Assembly: GCA_004154925.1 (NCBI GenBank)
Contig: QJNS01000007.1
Span: 124,001-188,000, forward strand
Reading direction: 5' to 3'
Origin: Monosporascus cannonballus
Taxonomy: Eukaryota > Ascomycota > Sordariomycetes > Xylariales
Length of the DNA: 64,000 bases
The position numbers and the translations under genes were made by a program. Positions 14,001-27,790 of this stretch are shown piece by piece. How positions within the stretch are numbered: the stretch's first letter is position 1; every line of letters starts with the position of its first letter. The notes beneath the pieces are model-generated. The model saw nothing but the letters and a program-made list of their open reading frames with translations, ran no database searches and had not been told where the DNA came from.

Positions 14001-17000
14001 TTTTTGTCAACTTTATTTCTCGTCATAATTTCGGCGATATTTACTTGTTTTAAATAAATAGCTCAATTAATATAATATTGGTAAATATAAAAAATTAATT
14101 GTTATATTAATTATTAATATAGATGTATTTTTTAAATATTAAATATTTTTATTTTTATAAACTTTATATACATCTAATTAAATAGATGTACTGTGGTATA
14201 AAATAATGTATGGTCTTTAATAATAAAACACGAAATTTAAACGTCATAATAAACTTTAAATTAATAATAAATTTGGATTAATTAACCCTTAGGATTATCG
14301 TAAGATAAGATACATTTAAAGTATTAAGACGAGTAAAATCCTAGTTAATATTAAATTTAATTTTTTATTAACATTTTTAAAAACGATGTGGGATAATTAT
14401 AATATTTTATTTTATCTCTAATAAAATTAGAGCAACTGAATAAATTAAATATTTTTAAAGCTGTTTTTTAAATAAAAACTTTCTTATTAGTCGTTTGATC
14501 TTAAAACATAGTCAGAAATTATATTATACTTGAATCAAATCGAATAACTTTAATATTTTTAAAAAATATAGATTAGGTATTATTAAGCGAACTGAAATCT
14601 AAATTCTTTCTATTCTAAAACAACCTATATATATGTTATATTTTTACTCAGTATAACACTAAAAAAATCTTTCTCTAAAATTACTGAATTATCTTTTGCA
14701 ATTTCGATAGCTATTTCGATAATTACTGTATTTATAATAAAATCTCATTTTGTTAAATAGTTTGACTAAAAATATATTATATTAATTGATTAATCGTTAT
14801 TATTATATTGTATTTAACGTAAATCTTAGGTTAAAAATGCGTAGTATTACGATAATTCAAAAACTATACGAGTTTTAATTTCTTTCTTAAAAATATTCAA
14901 GTGGTCAATTTATTAGAATTATAACTTTTAATATTTAATTATATTTTGACAATAAAATAAATTTAAAACCAAAATTACTTTATTGAAAATGTCTAAGTTC
15001 TTATTATTAAACCTTATATATTTAATTAAAATAAAAATAATCTATGTGTCATAATTATCTTTATTTTTTTGATTTAATTAATTTATTTTTTTTAAAAATT
15101 GTAATTTTTAATTAACTTTATAACGGTATTAAAAAACGTTATATATAAATTTTTACCTGTATTAATAACTTACAACAAGAATTTAAAAACGATTGACTAA
15201 AACTATTTAATAACATTTCGATATATTTATTTTTACTTATTGTTTTATTTTTAAATTTCTCATTTTTTTACTATATTGCCAATCTTAATAATATATTTCA
15301 AGTAATACTTGAAATTGTACATAAGTATATATTATTAAAATTACTTTATCAAGATTCTTAATTCATCTTAGATATGTTGTATTTGATTTATATTTTAAAA
15401 GTTTTTAAAATATTTTAACCGCTTTATCTCGAATATTAATATTTTAAGAATAACGTTGATTTGATATTTAATAAAAATTTATTTATTTGAAAAAATAACT
15501 TCTTAATTGTTTTCGCCTTTTTAAACTTATATTCTAATATAACCTGCTAATATCTCTAAGCTAGTTGGTCATCGTAATATTTAAAAAGTAGAAATGTTTT
15601 AAAATAAAAACGCAGCCGTTAATATTATAAAAAAACCAACTTATATATAACATCTATCAGAAATTCGTATCCACATTAATGAGAATATTTGAAAAGTATA
15701 ATCTTAAAAATAAATATTATAAATCTATTAAAAGTTTATAAAGAAATTAAATATTTTAAATTTGTCTTATTTTTGAATATTTTGATAATAATTTTTGATA
15801 GCTTTTATGTCTATTTCTTATTTACGTTCCTTAAAAACTTTAAAAGGTGAGTAAAATTATTTAACTTGTTTTTAATTCCTCTTTCGTATTTAAGTTTGAA
15901 TAATCGATAATACTGAATATTATTCGACGTTAAACTTAATCACTTTAAATAATAGAAAATTTTAAAATGCGCAATAACTCTTGTTATATAGCAATTTCTA
16001 ATAATTTCGATAAATATCCAAAAAATGGTCTAAATTTGAACAAAATATGCGAATTAAAAATTAGCTTCAGTGTAACATAACATAATCACTTAATAATATT
16101 ATTCAAATACGTAAACATAAAGAAATATAAGATGTTTAATATTTTTCTCTACGTTTTATTAATTTCTTTAATTGCGATAAATATATCGCTGTCTTTCTGC
16201 TTAAATATATATATTTTTTAATTGTTATATTATTAGCTATCAATATCATATTTAACCGTTTTTACTATTACGATTAACACTTTTATTCATAACTTTACGG
16301 CTTAAATAATTTTATTAATCAATATTAACAAATTTCTAAAAGAAATATCTTGAAACGAAACCTATACGGAATATTAACTTATAAAAGAGAAAATATTTTA
16401 AAACATGTTGTTTTATAAATCGGTTTAGTTTTATAATTATATTAAAAGATATTAATTCGTTTTCGAATTTTTTTAAGCAAAACCGTAGGTTTTATAATTC
16501 TATTTTATTTTTAATTTACCTTAATAATTAAATCTATATCGTTAATTATATCAGCGTTACTTTAGTTTTAATTGAACCAAAATTTAAATAAATACGTTAT
16601 TCATAATGTATTTTCGTGTTGATAATCTTAATACATCGGTTTTAAATAATTAATCTTGATTTATTATGATTAGCGAACTTTTAATGTTGATTAAGCTTTA
16701 TTTATCGTATAATATCTAAATATTCTAATTTCGTTTTATTAGACGAAATATTCCAAAAACTAAAATATATCCTAAATAATGTTGTTAATTTACAATATAA
16801 GTAATTAAATTATATTTTTAAACTTATACACTTTTAAGAACATAATCGTTCTAAATCAATAATTTAGAAATTTTATTTAAACCAGAATTTCGCAAATTAG
16901 GAATCCTTCAATGTATTTTTCAATTTATAAAATATTAAAAGTCGCTTGGATATTATCGGCTACTCGTATTATTATAGTTTTATAAAATCTAATATATGCA

Positions 17001-17136
17001 TTTTTATATTTTATAACTATAAATATAAATAGTTATATTTCCTATGTCGACTTTATATTTTCGAAATATTAATCGAAGAATTAAAAATTCCTTCTTTAAT
17101 TAACTAAAGCTAATACGCTTTCCTGGATAACTAAAC

Positions 17137-17418
17137 AAATTAAAGTTAGACAATTCTGAGTTTAATTAATATAGATAATTAATTTATCTTATAATACGAG
17201 AAGATTTTATGAAATATAAAAACTGAATTCGATTATATTAGTAATATTAAACTTTAATAATTACTGTATCAAAAAGCATAATTAATAGCAATAATAATAA
17301 TACTATACTCTATAAATTTAAATCTATAGCGAAGAAAAAACTCCTTAATATATATACGAAATCTGGAATTTTTGATTAGACGAAGCTGATTATAGATATA
17401 ACATCTTATTCTACTTCA
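17137..17418 (-). repeat. LTR of element A (upstream end relative to its pol), RIP-mutated
   Basis: It aligns along its full length with the LTR at 44,313-44,586 through transitions. For example, the GATAATTA, GATTATATTA and CTTAATATATAT blocks are shared, and both end ACTTCA followed by ATAT. The start is approximate (17,136-17,141) because the first ten bases are mutated. Since pol is on the minus strand, this is the 5' LTR of the transcript. Confidence 0.75.
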
Positions 17419-19491
17419 ATATTACATTTCTTGTTTAGTTCTGGAAATGCTTTTTGATTATATTTAGGGAAAAAATTATATTTTTCTTAACACGTTAATA
17501 TACGAAATAATTATTGATGTCAGCTAAAGGTGTTCTCAAATATCATACAAATCAGTTCAAAAGTTTCTAAAATATATAATATACTTATAGAATTTATAAA
17601 TGGAAAGGATAATTATTTATAATTATTATTATATAGCTAAACCTGATCGTATTTATCGCATATTATATATATATATATAGAAATAATAAAGAAGTTTTAG
17701 CTTTATAGTTTTTTAAAAGCCGTATATGTTAAATAATATTTATAAGTTTTAACTTTGAAGTTCTAATAAATAACATAATTTTCGTATTTTAGATTGTTAT
17801 TTCGAGTTTACGTAATTCTAGCTGGAAAAAATCAAATTAAGGTTTATTTCTCTTTTATCTTATATATATTTTATTCAATTATTCTGGTCTTTTTATACCG
17901 TTAAAAACCTTTTTTTCTCAAGATTTCGTTTAATAAAAAATGTTATTCGTTTTTTGAAATACATCTTTTTAATATTATTAAAATATTTTATATTAAATTT
18001 GTTTTAATGGGCCTTTTCCGAAATATTATCGGTTTTCTTTTAAAGTTTACTTTTATTGTGTTTAATTCGTTTATTGAAACGTTTATCATCATTTCGTTTA
18101 CTAATTTGTTTAAAAAATATCGATTAAAAATATATCAATCTATAATAATAAATTTATCGATATATTTTATTAATGATATAATCTTACGATTTAAATATAA
18201 TTTAGTGTCAATTTAAAGTTTTTAGCCTTTATAATAAAGATAAAATAATGTACTTTTTAATAAGTTTAACATTATTTCTAAGTATTAAAATTCGATCGAA
18301 TATTTAAATGTTAATTTGATTTAATAAAACTACAAAATTACACATTTTTATATCATTAGTTATTTACATTTTCAAATAATGTTCGCAATTTCTCTTTTGG
18401 AAAATACAAATTTTTATTTTAAAAAAATATAGTTATTTATATTCCTAAAGTCGTTAAACTAATTCTTTGAGTAATCTTTTATACTTTATTCGAATTACAA
18501 AAGAGCTTTTCCTACGAGCAAATAGGAAATAACTATTATTATTTATTGATTTTCTATTAAATTTTCTTATAAAATTTAAAGTAAAACCTAACTTAAAGTA
18601 GAAATTCTTTTATTTTTATAAATCAATTATAACGCTTAAAAAATTAGCTTAAAAGTTTTAACGTTTGGTATTTTATAGCAATTAAAATGTAAAACGGTAT
18701 TTTTGAACAATTAATTTATATTAAACAATACTAAGGTCGAAACCTTTTGTTATTTAGCGAACTTAAAGTTTTTCATTTTTTTTAGACTCGAAATCTTGTT
18801 ATTAAAATATACAGCCTTTTAACGATTAATGGCTTTCTTTTGTCTTTTTATTTTGTTTATATTTTTTCAACTTTCTTTTAATTTTATTTTCTTCGAACGT
18901 TTTAATTTTCATAGTTTTCTTAGTAGAAATAGGGTGTTGCTAAAATTAAAAGAAAAAAGAACTTTCTTGAATTCGAATTATAATCGATATTATATTATTA
19001 ATAATTTGAAAGACTTTTTGAATCTAAAATAAGTTGTTTCATTTGTCTATTAAACCTGTATTAATTCATTTCAGAAATTAGGTTTATTACGTACTTTCTT
19101 AATTTCTATTTAGAATATTGTTTTTATTAAATTTAAAAAGCTTATATTTAATCAGACGATAAATCATTCGTCAGCTTTTAATTGCAAAATTATTAAATAT
19201 AACAAATCCTTTATATATTTATTTAAAAATATCAATTAGATTTAAAAACAATTTAATTTATACGTAATAATCAAGAAACGAATAATTTAACATTTTACGT
19301 ATTAAAAAGAGTTTCGAATATTTCTCTTACATAAATAACTTTGTTTTTAATTACAGGCTTAAATGAATAATTAAAAGCCAAAAAATTAAGTATGTAGCTA
19401 TCTATTAAAAAACTCATTTGTTATATATTCTTTGTTTAATATATATATCGTAAATCTATAAAATATATATAATCTGATCTAGATTATCTAG
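17419..19491. other. AT-rich spacer between elements A and C
   Basis: About 2 kb without a recognisable gene. Two open stretches of 67-69 codons (18,007-18,216 and 18,829-19,032) have AT-driven Phe/Ile/Asn-rich translations and match nothing I know. I treat them as chance. Confidence 0.55.
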
Positions 19492-19496
19492 ACCAC

Positions 19497-19686
19497 TATT
19501 ACAGGCTAAAGCCTATAGGGCAGCTCGGGCTTACGGAGCGAGCTCCTTAGCCCGAGCTCACCCATATATATATAAGGAGCAGCCACCTCGTTAATAACTA
19601 GCTATTTCTCCCTTTTTTTCCTTACCTTAAATATAAACCTTTATTAGGCCGTATTTTCGTTTAATTTACGTATTATGCCCGTTATA
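19497..19686 (+). repeat. 5' LTR of element C
   Basis: 190 bp, paired with 24,897-25,086. This copy is much more mutated (C-to-T, G-to-A) than its partner, especially in its second half. The first 65 bp or so are nearly identical in both and contain a strong hairpin. Confidence 0.9.
19522..19558. repeat. Conserved LTR hairpin
   Basis: AGCTCGGGCT (19,522-19,531) pairs perfectly with AGCCCGAGCT (19,549-19,558). Inside it, GGAGC and GCTCC form a second stem around GA. A smaller palindrome, AGGCT-AA-AGCCT, precedes it at about 19,503-19,514. The partner copy is at 24,922-24,958 with mutations in the right arm. It may act in the RNA or at LTR ends; this is inference. Confidence 0.65.
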
Positions 19687-21899
19687 TATATTTAAAGTTA
19701 TAACTTGTTATAACTTTTATAAAATTAAATAAAAATAAAACGTTTTTTAAAAATACCTTAATTATAGATAATAAACTAAAAAAATCTTATAACAAAATAA
19801 TTACAAAATAATATAACTAATAAAACTATAAGCAAGCTTACGGCATTAATTTCGTCCGGAATTATTAAGGAAAACTTATAATATTAATTATTTATAAATA
19901 TATTTTAAAAATTTAATATATAATAAAAGGAATTTATTAAATTAATCCTTAGCCGTAATAAAATAATAAATAATATATTTAACCGGATAATAAAAATAAA
20001 AATATATCTTTTTACGAAAACGAAAAAAAAGTCTTTATAAAATAGGACCCGTTTCGTTAAAAACCTACGGTACGTCCGCCGCTTAATAACGCGTTCGTAA
20101 AAACGAATCGTAAACCTATTAAATGGCCTTTACAAAACGGAAAATAAAAAACGTTTTATTTATTTTTCGTTATATTCCTTATAAAAATTAAAGAAAACTG
20201 GTTTATTTCCGGTTTTTTTATAATAATTTACTTAAGTTTTATAATATTTAAATTTATAAAAAAATAATGATAATTTAATTATTAATTCGAAATAAGAAAA
20301 ATATAAAAAGATTTTGACATCGATAATTCCCTTTTTATATAAAAAATTAATTCGAAAATAAATAAATAATATAATTTATTAAGGAATAATTATAATATAT
20401 AAAGCAAAATAATAATTAATAGTTTTAAAATTATTTATTAAATTTTGAATTTAAATTGGCCGAATATAAAGGTATAACGTAATATTTAACAATTAAAGTG
20501 ATTTTTGTAAATGTTAATATTAATAGGTAATTCCGAAATGCGTTAATTACAAAAAATATATTTTATGATAATTATAACAATTAAATATATAAAGTACAAA
20601 AAATAATTAATCGTTTAAAAATTTTACCCGATTATTATAAAAATAAAAAAATAAAAACTTAATATATCGGTAAAAAAACGGAATAATTAATTAATAATAA
20701 TACGTCGGCCAAATTAATAAACCGGCTTAAATAATAAATATTTAAGGGGATATGTTTATAACGGATATAGCGTAATTAATTATATTAATTTCTAAATTTA
20801 TGGATTAATAACGGGATAATCGAAAAAACCGATCTGGGGGTGGTTTGGAATAAGGTTTAAATAACCGGCTTTATGCGATATAATTTTCTAATAATAAAAT
20901 AAAAATTCGGAAACAGAAAAAATAATGTTTCCGTTACGCCGCCACGAACTATTCGAACTTGAAATACCTTAAATACAAACTTGCAAAACGGTTTCGTCCG
21001 GTTAAAACGAAAATTACGGCAACAAGCTTACAGGATACCGTAAATAAAAATAATAATTCGGATAACAAAAATTTAAAAAAATAACTTTTATTAAAAATTG
21101 CTGGCAAAAAAAACATAATAAAGGAAAAATTGCAAAGATTAATAATAAATTAAATAATATACTTTTTATATTAAATATTTTAATTAATAATACCACATAT
21201 ATAAACATCTTAATTAATAATAAATATATTTATTAATTTGCATTTAATTAATAGTTAATCCGTTATTTGAAATTATAACATATATTTATTATATCCCGTC
21301 GGTTAAAACTGGCGAAAAATAATAAATTTATATTAACCGTAATCCGAAAAATTACATATATTAATGTAAATTTGGACGGCCGCCGAAAACAAATCTAAAG
21401 GTACGTAATTAAGGATTTATTTTACCCCTTAATCATGGGAAAATCCTAGATAAAATATAATAATATCGTATATAAGGCGAAACAACGGTTTATTTATTTT
21501 ACGGACGATATTACCGCGCTTATATTACGCAAAAAATAATAATTCGATAAAAAACTTAAAAACTGTTTAAAAAGGCGGTTATAAAAATACAAAAAAGCCT
21601 GCTTAATAACGGCTATAATTTTTACGGTAATAACGCGGTAAAACCGCCGTAAAAAAACAAAATATAATTATTCGTAATTTTTATAAAAAATTATTAATAA
21701 GGTTTTAAAAATAAAGCCGTAATTAACTTTTAAAAATATTAAAAAACGTTTTTTTAAAAAAATACGAGAATTCCGAAATTTTTTTACAAACGACGAAAAC
21801 TTATTGTTATTACTTTATTATAATAATAACGATATAATAATAAACTTAAAAACAAATATTTTGGATTAAGAAAAATTAATCCCATAAAGATTTTTATAC

Positions 21900-24760
21900 G
21901 GGATATTAAGAAAAAAATTATTAATTGTATGCAAAATATTTATAAATTTATTTAACAAAAATTAAATTCCGATTAATAATTCCTTTATAAATGCCCTGAT
22001 ATTATTCGTAAAAATATTTAACGGGAATTTACGATTTTGCTTAAATTATAAAAAATTAAATAAAATTATAAAACGAAATTATTATCCTTTTCCGTTAATA
22101 AAAGAAATATTAAGAACTTTAATATAAACCCGGTAATTTACGAAACTTAATATTTAAACGGTTTTATACCGATTACGTATTTACTAAGGAAATAAATAAA
22201 AAACTGCATTCCGTATATATTTCGGATTTTTTGAATAATTAATATATTTATTCGGCTTTAGCGGTATACCGGCTGCCTTTTAACGTTATATTAATATTAC
22301 GTTAAAATATTACTTTAATAATTTTTATTACGTATATATAAATAATATATTAATTTATTCGTCCGGCGTTTGAACCGATTATATAGCCAAAATTAAGTTA
22401 ATATTTTATTACTTGGCGGAAGCAGGATTAAAATTAAACCCGGCTAAATAAAAATTTGTAATTTAAAAAACGAAATACCTAAAATTTATTATTAAAACAA
22501 AAATAAGCTTAAAAATTAATTTTAAAAAAAATAGCCGTTATTCGGAAATAAAAAACCCTTATTAACGTAAAAAAGATTAAAAGCTTTATTAAATTCGCCA
22601 ACTTTTACCAAACCATTATAAAAGTTTTTAACGGGATAACGGTTTCCCTTTTACGATAAATTAAGAAAAAAAAGATTTTCTATTAAAAAAACAAAAAATA
22701 ATAAGCCTTTAACCGATTTAAAAAGCTTTTTATTATAACGCTTATTTTTATATATTAATATTTCGAAAGAAAAAAAGATAATAAAAATAAATTATTCCGA
22801 TTGGGTAATTAAAAAATGCTTATTTTAATTCGATTTATTAAGGTATTTACTATTAATTGCGTACTTTTTAAGGAAATTATTATTAATTAAATATAATTAC
22901 GAAATATACGATAAAACGTTATTAATTATCGTTAAAACGTTAACGAAATAAAAAACGAACTTTTAAAAGCTAATTAACCCTTTTACGATTGTAATAAATT
23001 ATACAAACTTTTAAAAAAATTTAAATACTTACAAATTTATTAAAAAATCAATTTAATAAGCCGGCTTTTTATCTGCCTTTGATTTCGTATTTACATGTTA
23101 ACTTAATAAGTTAATAAATTAACTTAATATTATATTTTATAACGAAAAAAATATTAAATTTAAAAAGCAAATAATTTAGCTAATTACAAAAATATTATTT
23201 AACAAATTAATACGGATTTAAGAAATCTTAATAACCGTAACTTATTTAAAATAAGGTAATAATAAACGACCGGTTATATCCTTTAATAAACAATATTTTT
23301 CGAAAAAAATATTTAAGAAATATAAAATTTAAAAATTATTAAAAATAGAACCTTAAATATAATATATGCCGCCGTAACCCAAATTTTACGTAATTTCCTT
23401 TTAATTATAAATACGGTAAAAGTTTTTATAATAAAATATTTTTTTAATTTTAAAGGTTTTTTATAATTTAAAAAATATATTTAAGTCCTTATATAAAAAC
23501 CGTTCCAAACGTTATTAATTTAATAAATATACGATTTTTATATTACCGGTAATTTAAAAAAAACGTTACGTTAATAATATTAATCTATAATTATTATTAG
23601 CTAAAATAAATTTAAAATATATGCCGTTTTTGCCGTAACTATAATATATATAATAAATTATACGTATAAAAGGAAACGAAAAAAAATTTTACAACCTTTA
23701 TTTATTTTAAACCGATTTTATTTAGATTTTTTACTAAGTTTTACGGTCGATTTACCCGTAAAACAAAAAAAGAACTTCCGTTTTTTTATGGTATTTTATG
23801 ATCGTTTAACGAAAACGGTTATCTTAAAACGAATATTTAATATAAATACGAAAACGTATATTTAACGTTTTATTATTTATTATTAAATATATTACGGTTT
23901 TCCTAAAAATTAATATCTAATAAAAAGAATAATTAAACGAATAAATTTTGATTTTATTTATATAACTTAATAAATATATAATAATAACTTAATACATTTT
24001 TTTTATTTTTTAACGAAGGGAATTACGGAAAAGATTAATTAAAAAATATTCGAAAATTTCGGTTATTTTATAAATTACATATAATATAATTCGCTCGAAC
24101 TTTTTTTAATAATATAACTAACCTTTAACGGCAAAATATTTCGTTAAAAATAAATTTTTTTTTCATAATTTAGGGATACGATATAAAACTTATTAACGAA
24201 ATATCAGTAATTTTTTAATTAATTTTCGAAATAAAAAAATTATTAATTTTGTTAAAGAGTTACGAAAAAATACAGAATTTATATAAGTTATTATAATATT
24301 AATTCAGGCCCGGATAAAATAATTATTTAACGTTTTTAAAAAATAAATATTATATTTTTAAATAAAAAGTTTAATATAAGTAAATTTAAAAAGGACAATT
24401 ATTTTATAATTATCCAAAAAGTTATTTTAAATATATATTAAATATAAAATTACCGTAATTATATTATATAATATCATAAAATTAAACATATTATTAAGGA
24501 TATATCCAAAGTTTAACGTAAATTTCCAAAAATTAATAACATAAAACTTATTATTTAACCAAATCCTAAATAATAATTAATTATTATTAATATTATTAAA
24601 AAAAGGGGAAAAATATATAATAAAACGTATATTAAAGGCCGAAAATAAGAACGTAAATTACGGTTACCAAAAAAATTATTTATAAAATAAATAAATTATA
24701 TTAAATTGATATAAAAATTACGTAATAATTCTGAAAATATAATTACTTTTAATAATTTTA
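21900..24760 (+). pseudogene. Pol remnant of element C: reverse transcriptase to chromodomain
   Basis: Ignoring stops, the plus-strand frame beginning at 22,200 reads KTAFR, then a GHFEW-like block with TAA at Trp. Next come LFGFSGIPAAF (ancestral PFGLTGAPATF), RYIN, and the catalytic box Y-I-N-N at 22,335-22,346, in place of Y-V-D-D, followed by ILIYSSG. Then come AEAGLKLNPAK and KTKYLKFII, the classic Ty3/gypsy palm and thumb signatures. The last part, around 24,618-24,740, reads RILKAENKNVNYGYQKNYL followed by decayed WVGY-like sequence, as in the chromodomain at the end of chromoviral integrase. Both catalytic Asp of the YxDD box are Asn, and stops are frequent, so the enzyme is dead. Confidence 0.88.
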
Positions 24761-24896
24761 AAAAGTTATTCGGAAATAAAAACGGGGTTAACAAAAATAT
24801 AAAAATACGAATAAGGATAAAAAGAAAAAAATATAAATAAAACCGCCGCCGTTTCGCCGCAGTCTCGTTATTCCCCAAGGGCGAAAAAAGGGGTGA

Positions 24897-25086
24897 TATT
24901 ATAGGCTAAAGCCTATAAGGCAGCTCGGGCTTACGGAGCGAGCTCTTTAGCCCGAGTTTACCTATATGTATATAAGGGGCAGCCACCTCGCTGGTAGCTA
25001 GCTGTTTCTCCCCTTTCCTCCTTACCTTGAATATAAACCTTTGTTGGGCCGTGCCTCCATTCAACCTACGCATTGTGCCCGTCATA
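24897..25086 (+). repeat. 3' LTR of element C, lightly mutated
   Basis: 190 bp starting TATTATAGGC and ending GTCATA, next to the ACCAC duplication. It keeps far more C and G than the 5' LTR. This makes it the best guide to the ancestral LTR and shows that RIP load differed between the two ends of one element. Confidence 0.9.
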
Positions 25087-25091
25087 ACCAC

Positions 25092-27392
25092 TTAGATTAT
25101 TTCAGTTATCTAAGTTTTCTTAGCCGAGGTTTAGCTATAACGGCTTACACTAGATCTTAAAAATAGGTCTCTTTAAAACAAGAACTTCTATTCTTGTAAT
25201 ACTGTTCAACCGTTTATCGATCGTAATCGAATCGACCGTATTCGATTATTCTATATTATATAACTCTTTGCTAAGGTCGACAACATTTATTATCTGATTC
25301 TGAGCGTCTTTTTTGATGTCTAAGCTATAACGATTATGTTATATCTTTTCAGATTTTTAAAAACAAATATTTTTTAGGAATAATAAAGGTTTTTTTATTA
25401 TAAGAAATATATCATAATCGACTTTGTAATAAAATAAGCATTTTTATTTCTAGGCTTAATTATTACGTTATTAAAACCCGTTATTTAAAAAAACTAGCCG
25501 TTAAAAAGATTTTGTTCGAATATTTTCCTCGGTTATTTCGTATTTTTCGTTAACTGCAATAATACTAAGCGTGAAATATTAAATTTATTAATCGCATCTT
25601 TTAGTCTTTAAACGAATTCGATAACTTCAAATACTGCAAAATAGAAATAGTAATAAATGTTTAAGTCTTTGAAAATATAAACGTGATTAATTAGAAGTTT
25701 TATCCACTTAAAGGCTTTATTTTTATAAAACATTAACTAGAACGCAATTTTAGATTTCATCGTTATTAGTAAAAGATTTTTAAAAGACATTAAATATTTA
25801 TAAGGTTTTTATAAATTTCTAAGTGTTTTTGAAATTCAAGTACTTTTTTCTATTTGATAAAGTACTTCGTAAGTTTTTTATATTGAAATTTCTTCTTACT
25901 TTATACAAAATGTTCTTTTTCCTTTTTATATTATTTTTTCAGTACAAAGTTTAGAGGTATACGTTATCAATTTAAGTAAAGCATTTTAGAAATTTCAATA
26001 AACGTTAACGTGTAGTAAAAGTTTTAATTAATAATTATTTTTAAAGATTGTTTTAAACGATTTTGTACGATTTGATATATTTCAAGTTAGATTTCTTGGT
26101 GGGCTATTTTGTTTGAATATTTTTATAGTAAAGAGCTTTTTCTAATTAGCTTTTTTAACTTTTGTTCACCTATATTATTTCTTTATTAAATTATATATGA
26201 ATTTTATTTTTACCTTTATTTCGTCGTATAATTATTTAAATTATTTTACCCTTAATAGATTTATGATTTATTTTCTTACAACGTTCAGTTCTAAATGTAA
26301 AATACGTATTTATTAAAACAAATTTAATATGTCTGTAATTATTACGTTTATAGATTAATTGCGAAATCAATAGTTTTTGATTTAATTATATTATACGCAA
26401 TTAATATAATATCGCTAATACTGTCTTCTTGTTTAATTTCCTAGTTTTATTTACTTATTTATTTAAAAACTAAAGATTTTGTATAATTTTTAATTTAAGT
26501 TTATTACTATAGTAAAACTTTATCAAAATTTTAAAATAAACGCAATCTGTGCTAAAAATAATTTTATATAATAATCTATATATATTAAAAATATTGTTTC
26601 CGATAACCTTTTCATTTATATATTGTTTAGATCCCTTGTATTAAACTATATATTTTAAAAATATATGCAGCTATTATTAATTAAGAAAGCATTGTTACAG
26701 TATATAATTATTACTTGTTTTCGAAATAATAAAAGGTAATAATAGAATTTACAGTAATTAAGCCGTATAATTTTTATACGGCCTGCGTAGTTATATCCTC
26801 GCCTTTTTTAAAGTGGTATATTAATTATAATTTTTAAATTATTAATTTTGTTTTAACAAAATAATATATATATTAAAACTTTTTGAAGACTTCGTTAATA
26901 AGTAAATCTCTCAGTAACTAATACTTATATATATAATATATTCAGTTTATTTAATATAATTTAACAAATTAAACCTTATTTTGTTTTTAATTTCTTTGCC
27001 CATTACTATTTCCTTATAAATTTCTTAATATACGTTGTATATTATAGTTAGTTCAAGATATATATATATTATATTTCGGTTCAAGCTATATTGTCTATGC
27101 TGAGCTAAATGTATAGAAACTTACTACAGAATAAACTTTATACGATAGATATTTCGAAAACTTATATAAATTTTTATTTAATAAGACCTTTCTAAAAATA
27201 ATTTCATTTATCGAATTATTATAATAAAAACTGTAATGATTTTAATATAAAAAGTCGTAATTAAGTTTGACTTTTTTAGTTTATAAAAAATGAGATAGTA
27301 AATATAATTTGTTACAAATATTTCGTTATTCGATTATCGCGTTTAATGTATAATTCGAAATATCTGTTTTTAAGTCTACGAGGCGTACTAGA
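25092..27392. other. Left part of older element 'E' (interrupted by D)
   Basis: AT-rich sequence without open frames. The block at about 26,540-26,620 matches 29,165-29,245 inside element D, and 27,290-27,380 matches 30,080-30,170. So this is a relative of D's internal region, cut by the insertion of D at 27,393-27,397. Its left end and its own LTR are not clear. TATAACGGCT at about 25,134 resembles the first bases of the D LTR, but the similarity stops there. Confidence 0.55.
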
Positions 27393-27397
27393 TCGTC

Positions 27398-27790
27398 TAT
27401 AACGGCTAAACGATGTAACTAATTATTAAATCTAAGTCGTACGAGTTTATATTAGCAGGGGTATCGTAGAAATCTAAGTAATAATACAGTAATTTGTTAC
27501 GTTTCGTAATATTAAAGATATTTTAAATAACCATATTTTATTTCAAATTGAAATTATCTAAATTCTAAAAATAAGTATATTTATATATTATTATTCTTGA
27601 GTATTTCATTTTATTTCTACTTAATAAAATTTAACTAAATAATATACTTAATCGTATTTAGTTAAACAGCTATTTAATTATGCTTAATTAATTCTTTATT
27701 TAACGTTTATTACGTAAGGCGATTTATTCGGGCTTTATTTTAGTTATAACGCGACCGTTTTTAAGATTCGTATCTAGTTGAGTCGTCACA
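27398..27790 (-). repeat. Left LTR of element D
   Basis: 393 bp aligned along its length with 45,154-45,546. Shared landmarks are AAGTCGTACGAGTT, GTTACGTTTCGTAATATTAAA, ATACTTAATCGTATTTA and GCGACCGTTTT. It ends GTCACA. It lies directly after TCGTC. Confidence 0.85.

Larger units (their letters stand above)
6250..17418 (-). mobile_element. Ty3/gypsy-type LTR retrotransposon 'A', heavily decayed
   Basis: This segment is collinear with element B (32,974-44,586) at a nearly constant offset of 26.7-27.2 kb. Matching blocks include 7741-7800 with 34,490-34,560, 8455-8520 with 35,330-35,400, and 12,060-12,130 with 39,190-39,260. Pol runs on the minus strand. The reverse transcriptase catalytic box at about 12,079-12,090 reads F-I-D-N, so one of the two ancestral Asp is still present here while both are Asn in B. 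The right LTR is at 17,137-17,418. The left LTR is only guessed at about 6250-6520 from scraps of similarity, so that boundary is soft. A is more AT-rich and more diverged than B, hence older or more often RIPed. No reading frame is intact. Confidence 0.75.
19497..25086 (+). mobile_element. Ty3/gypsy chromovirus-type LTR retrotransposon 'C', complete but RIP-inactivated
   Basis: Two direct repeats of exactly 190 bp (19,497-19,686 and 24,897-25,086) bound a 5590-bp element flanked by a perfect 5-bp duplication, ACCAC (19,492-19,496 and 25,087-25,091). Ancestral TG...CA ends now read TA...TA, as RIP predicts. Between them, on the plus strand, are a Ty3/gypsy reverse transcriptase (around 22,200-22,500), integrase-like sequence (around 23,650-24,100) and a chromodomain-like tail (around 24,600-24,740). 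These give the domain order of a chromovirus (MAGGY/Pyret-like group). Stops and Asp-to-Asn changes throughout mean it cannot move on its own. The duplication and equal LTR lengths show that it inserted as one unit. Confidence 0.9.

Noticed and set aside
18007..19032. Two 67-69-codon plus-strand frames in the A-C spacer.
   Set aside because: AT-driven Phe/Ile/Asn/Lys composition without motifs. Frames this long are expected by chance over 49 kb.
24696..25091. Minus-strand frames at the right end of element C.
   Set aside because: They are antisense to the chromodomain tail and to the 3' LTR.
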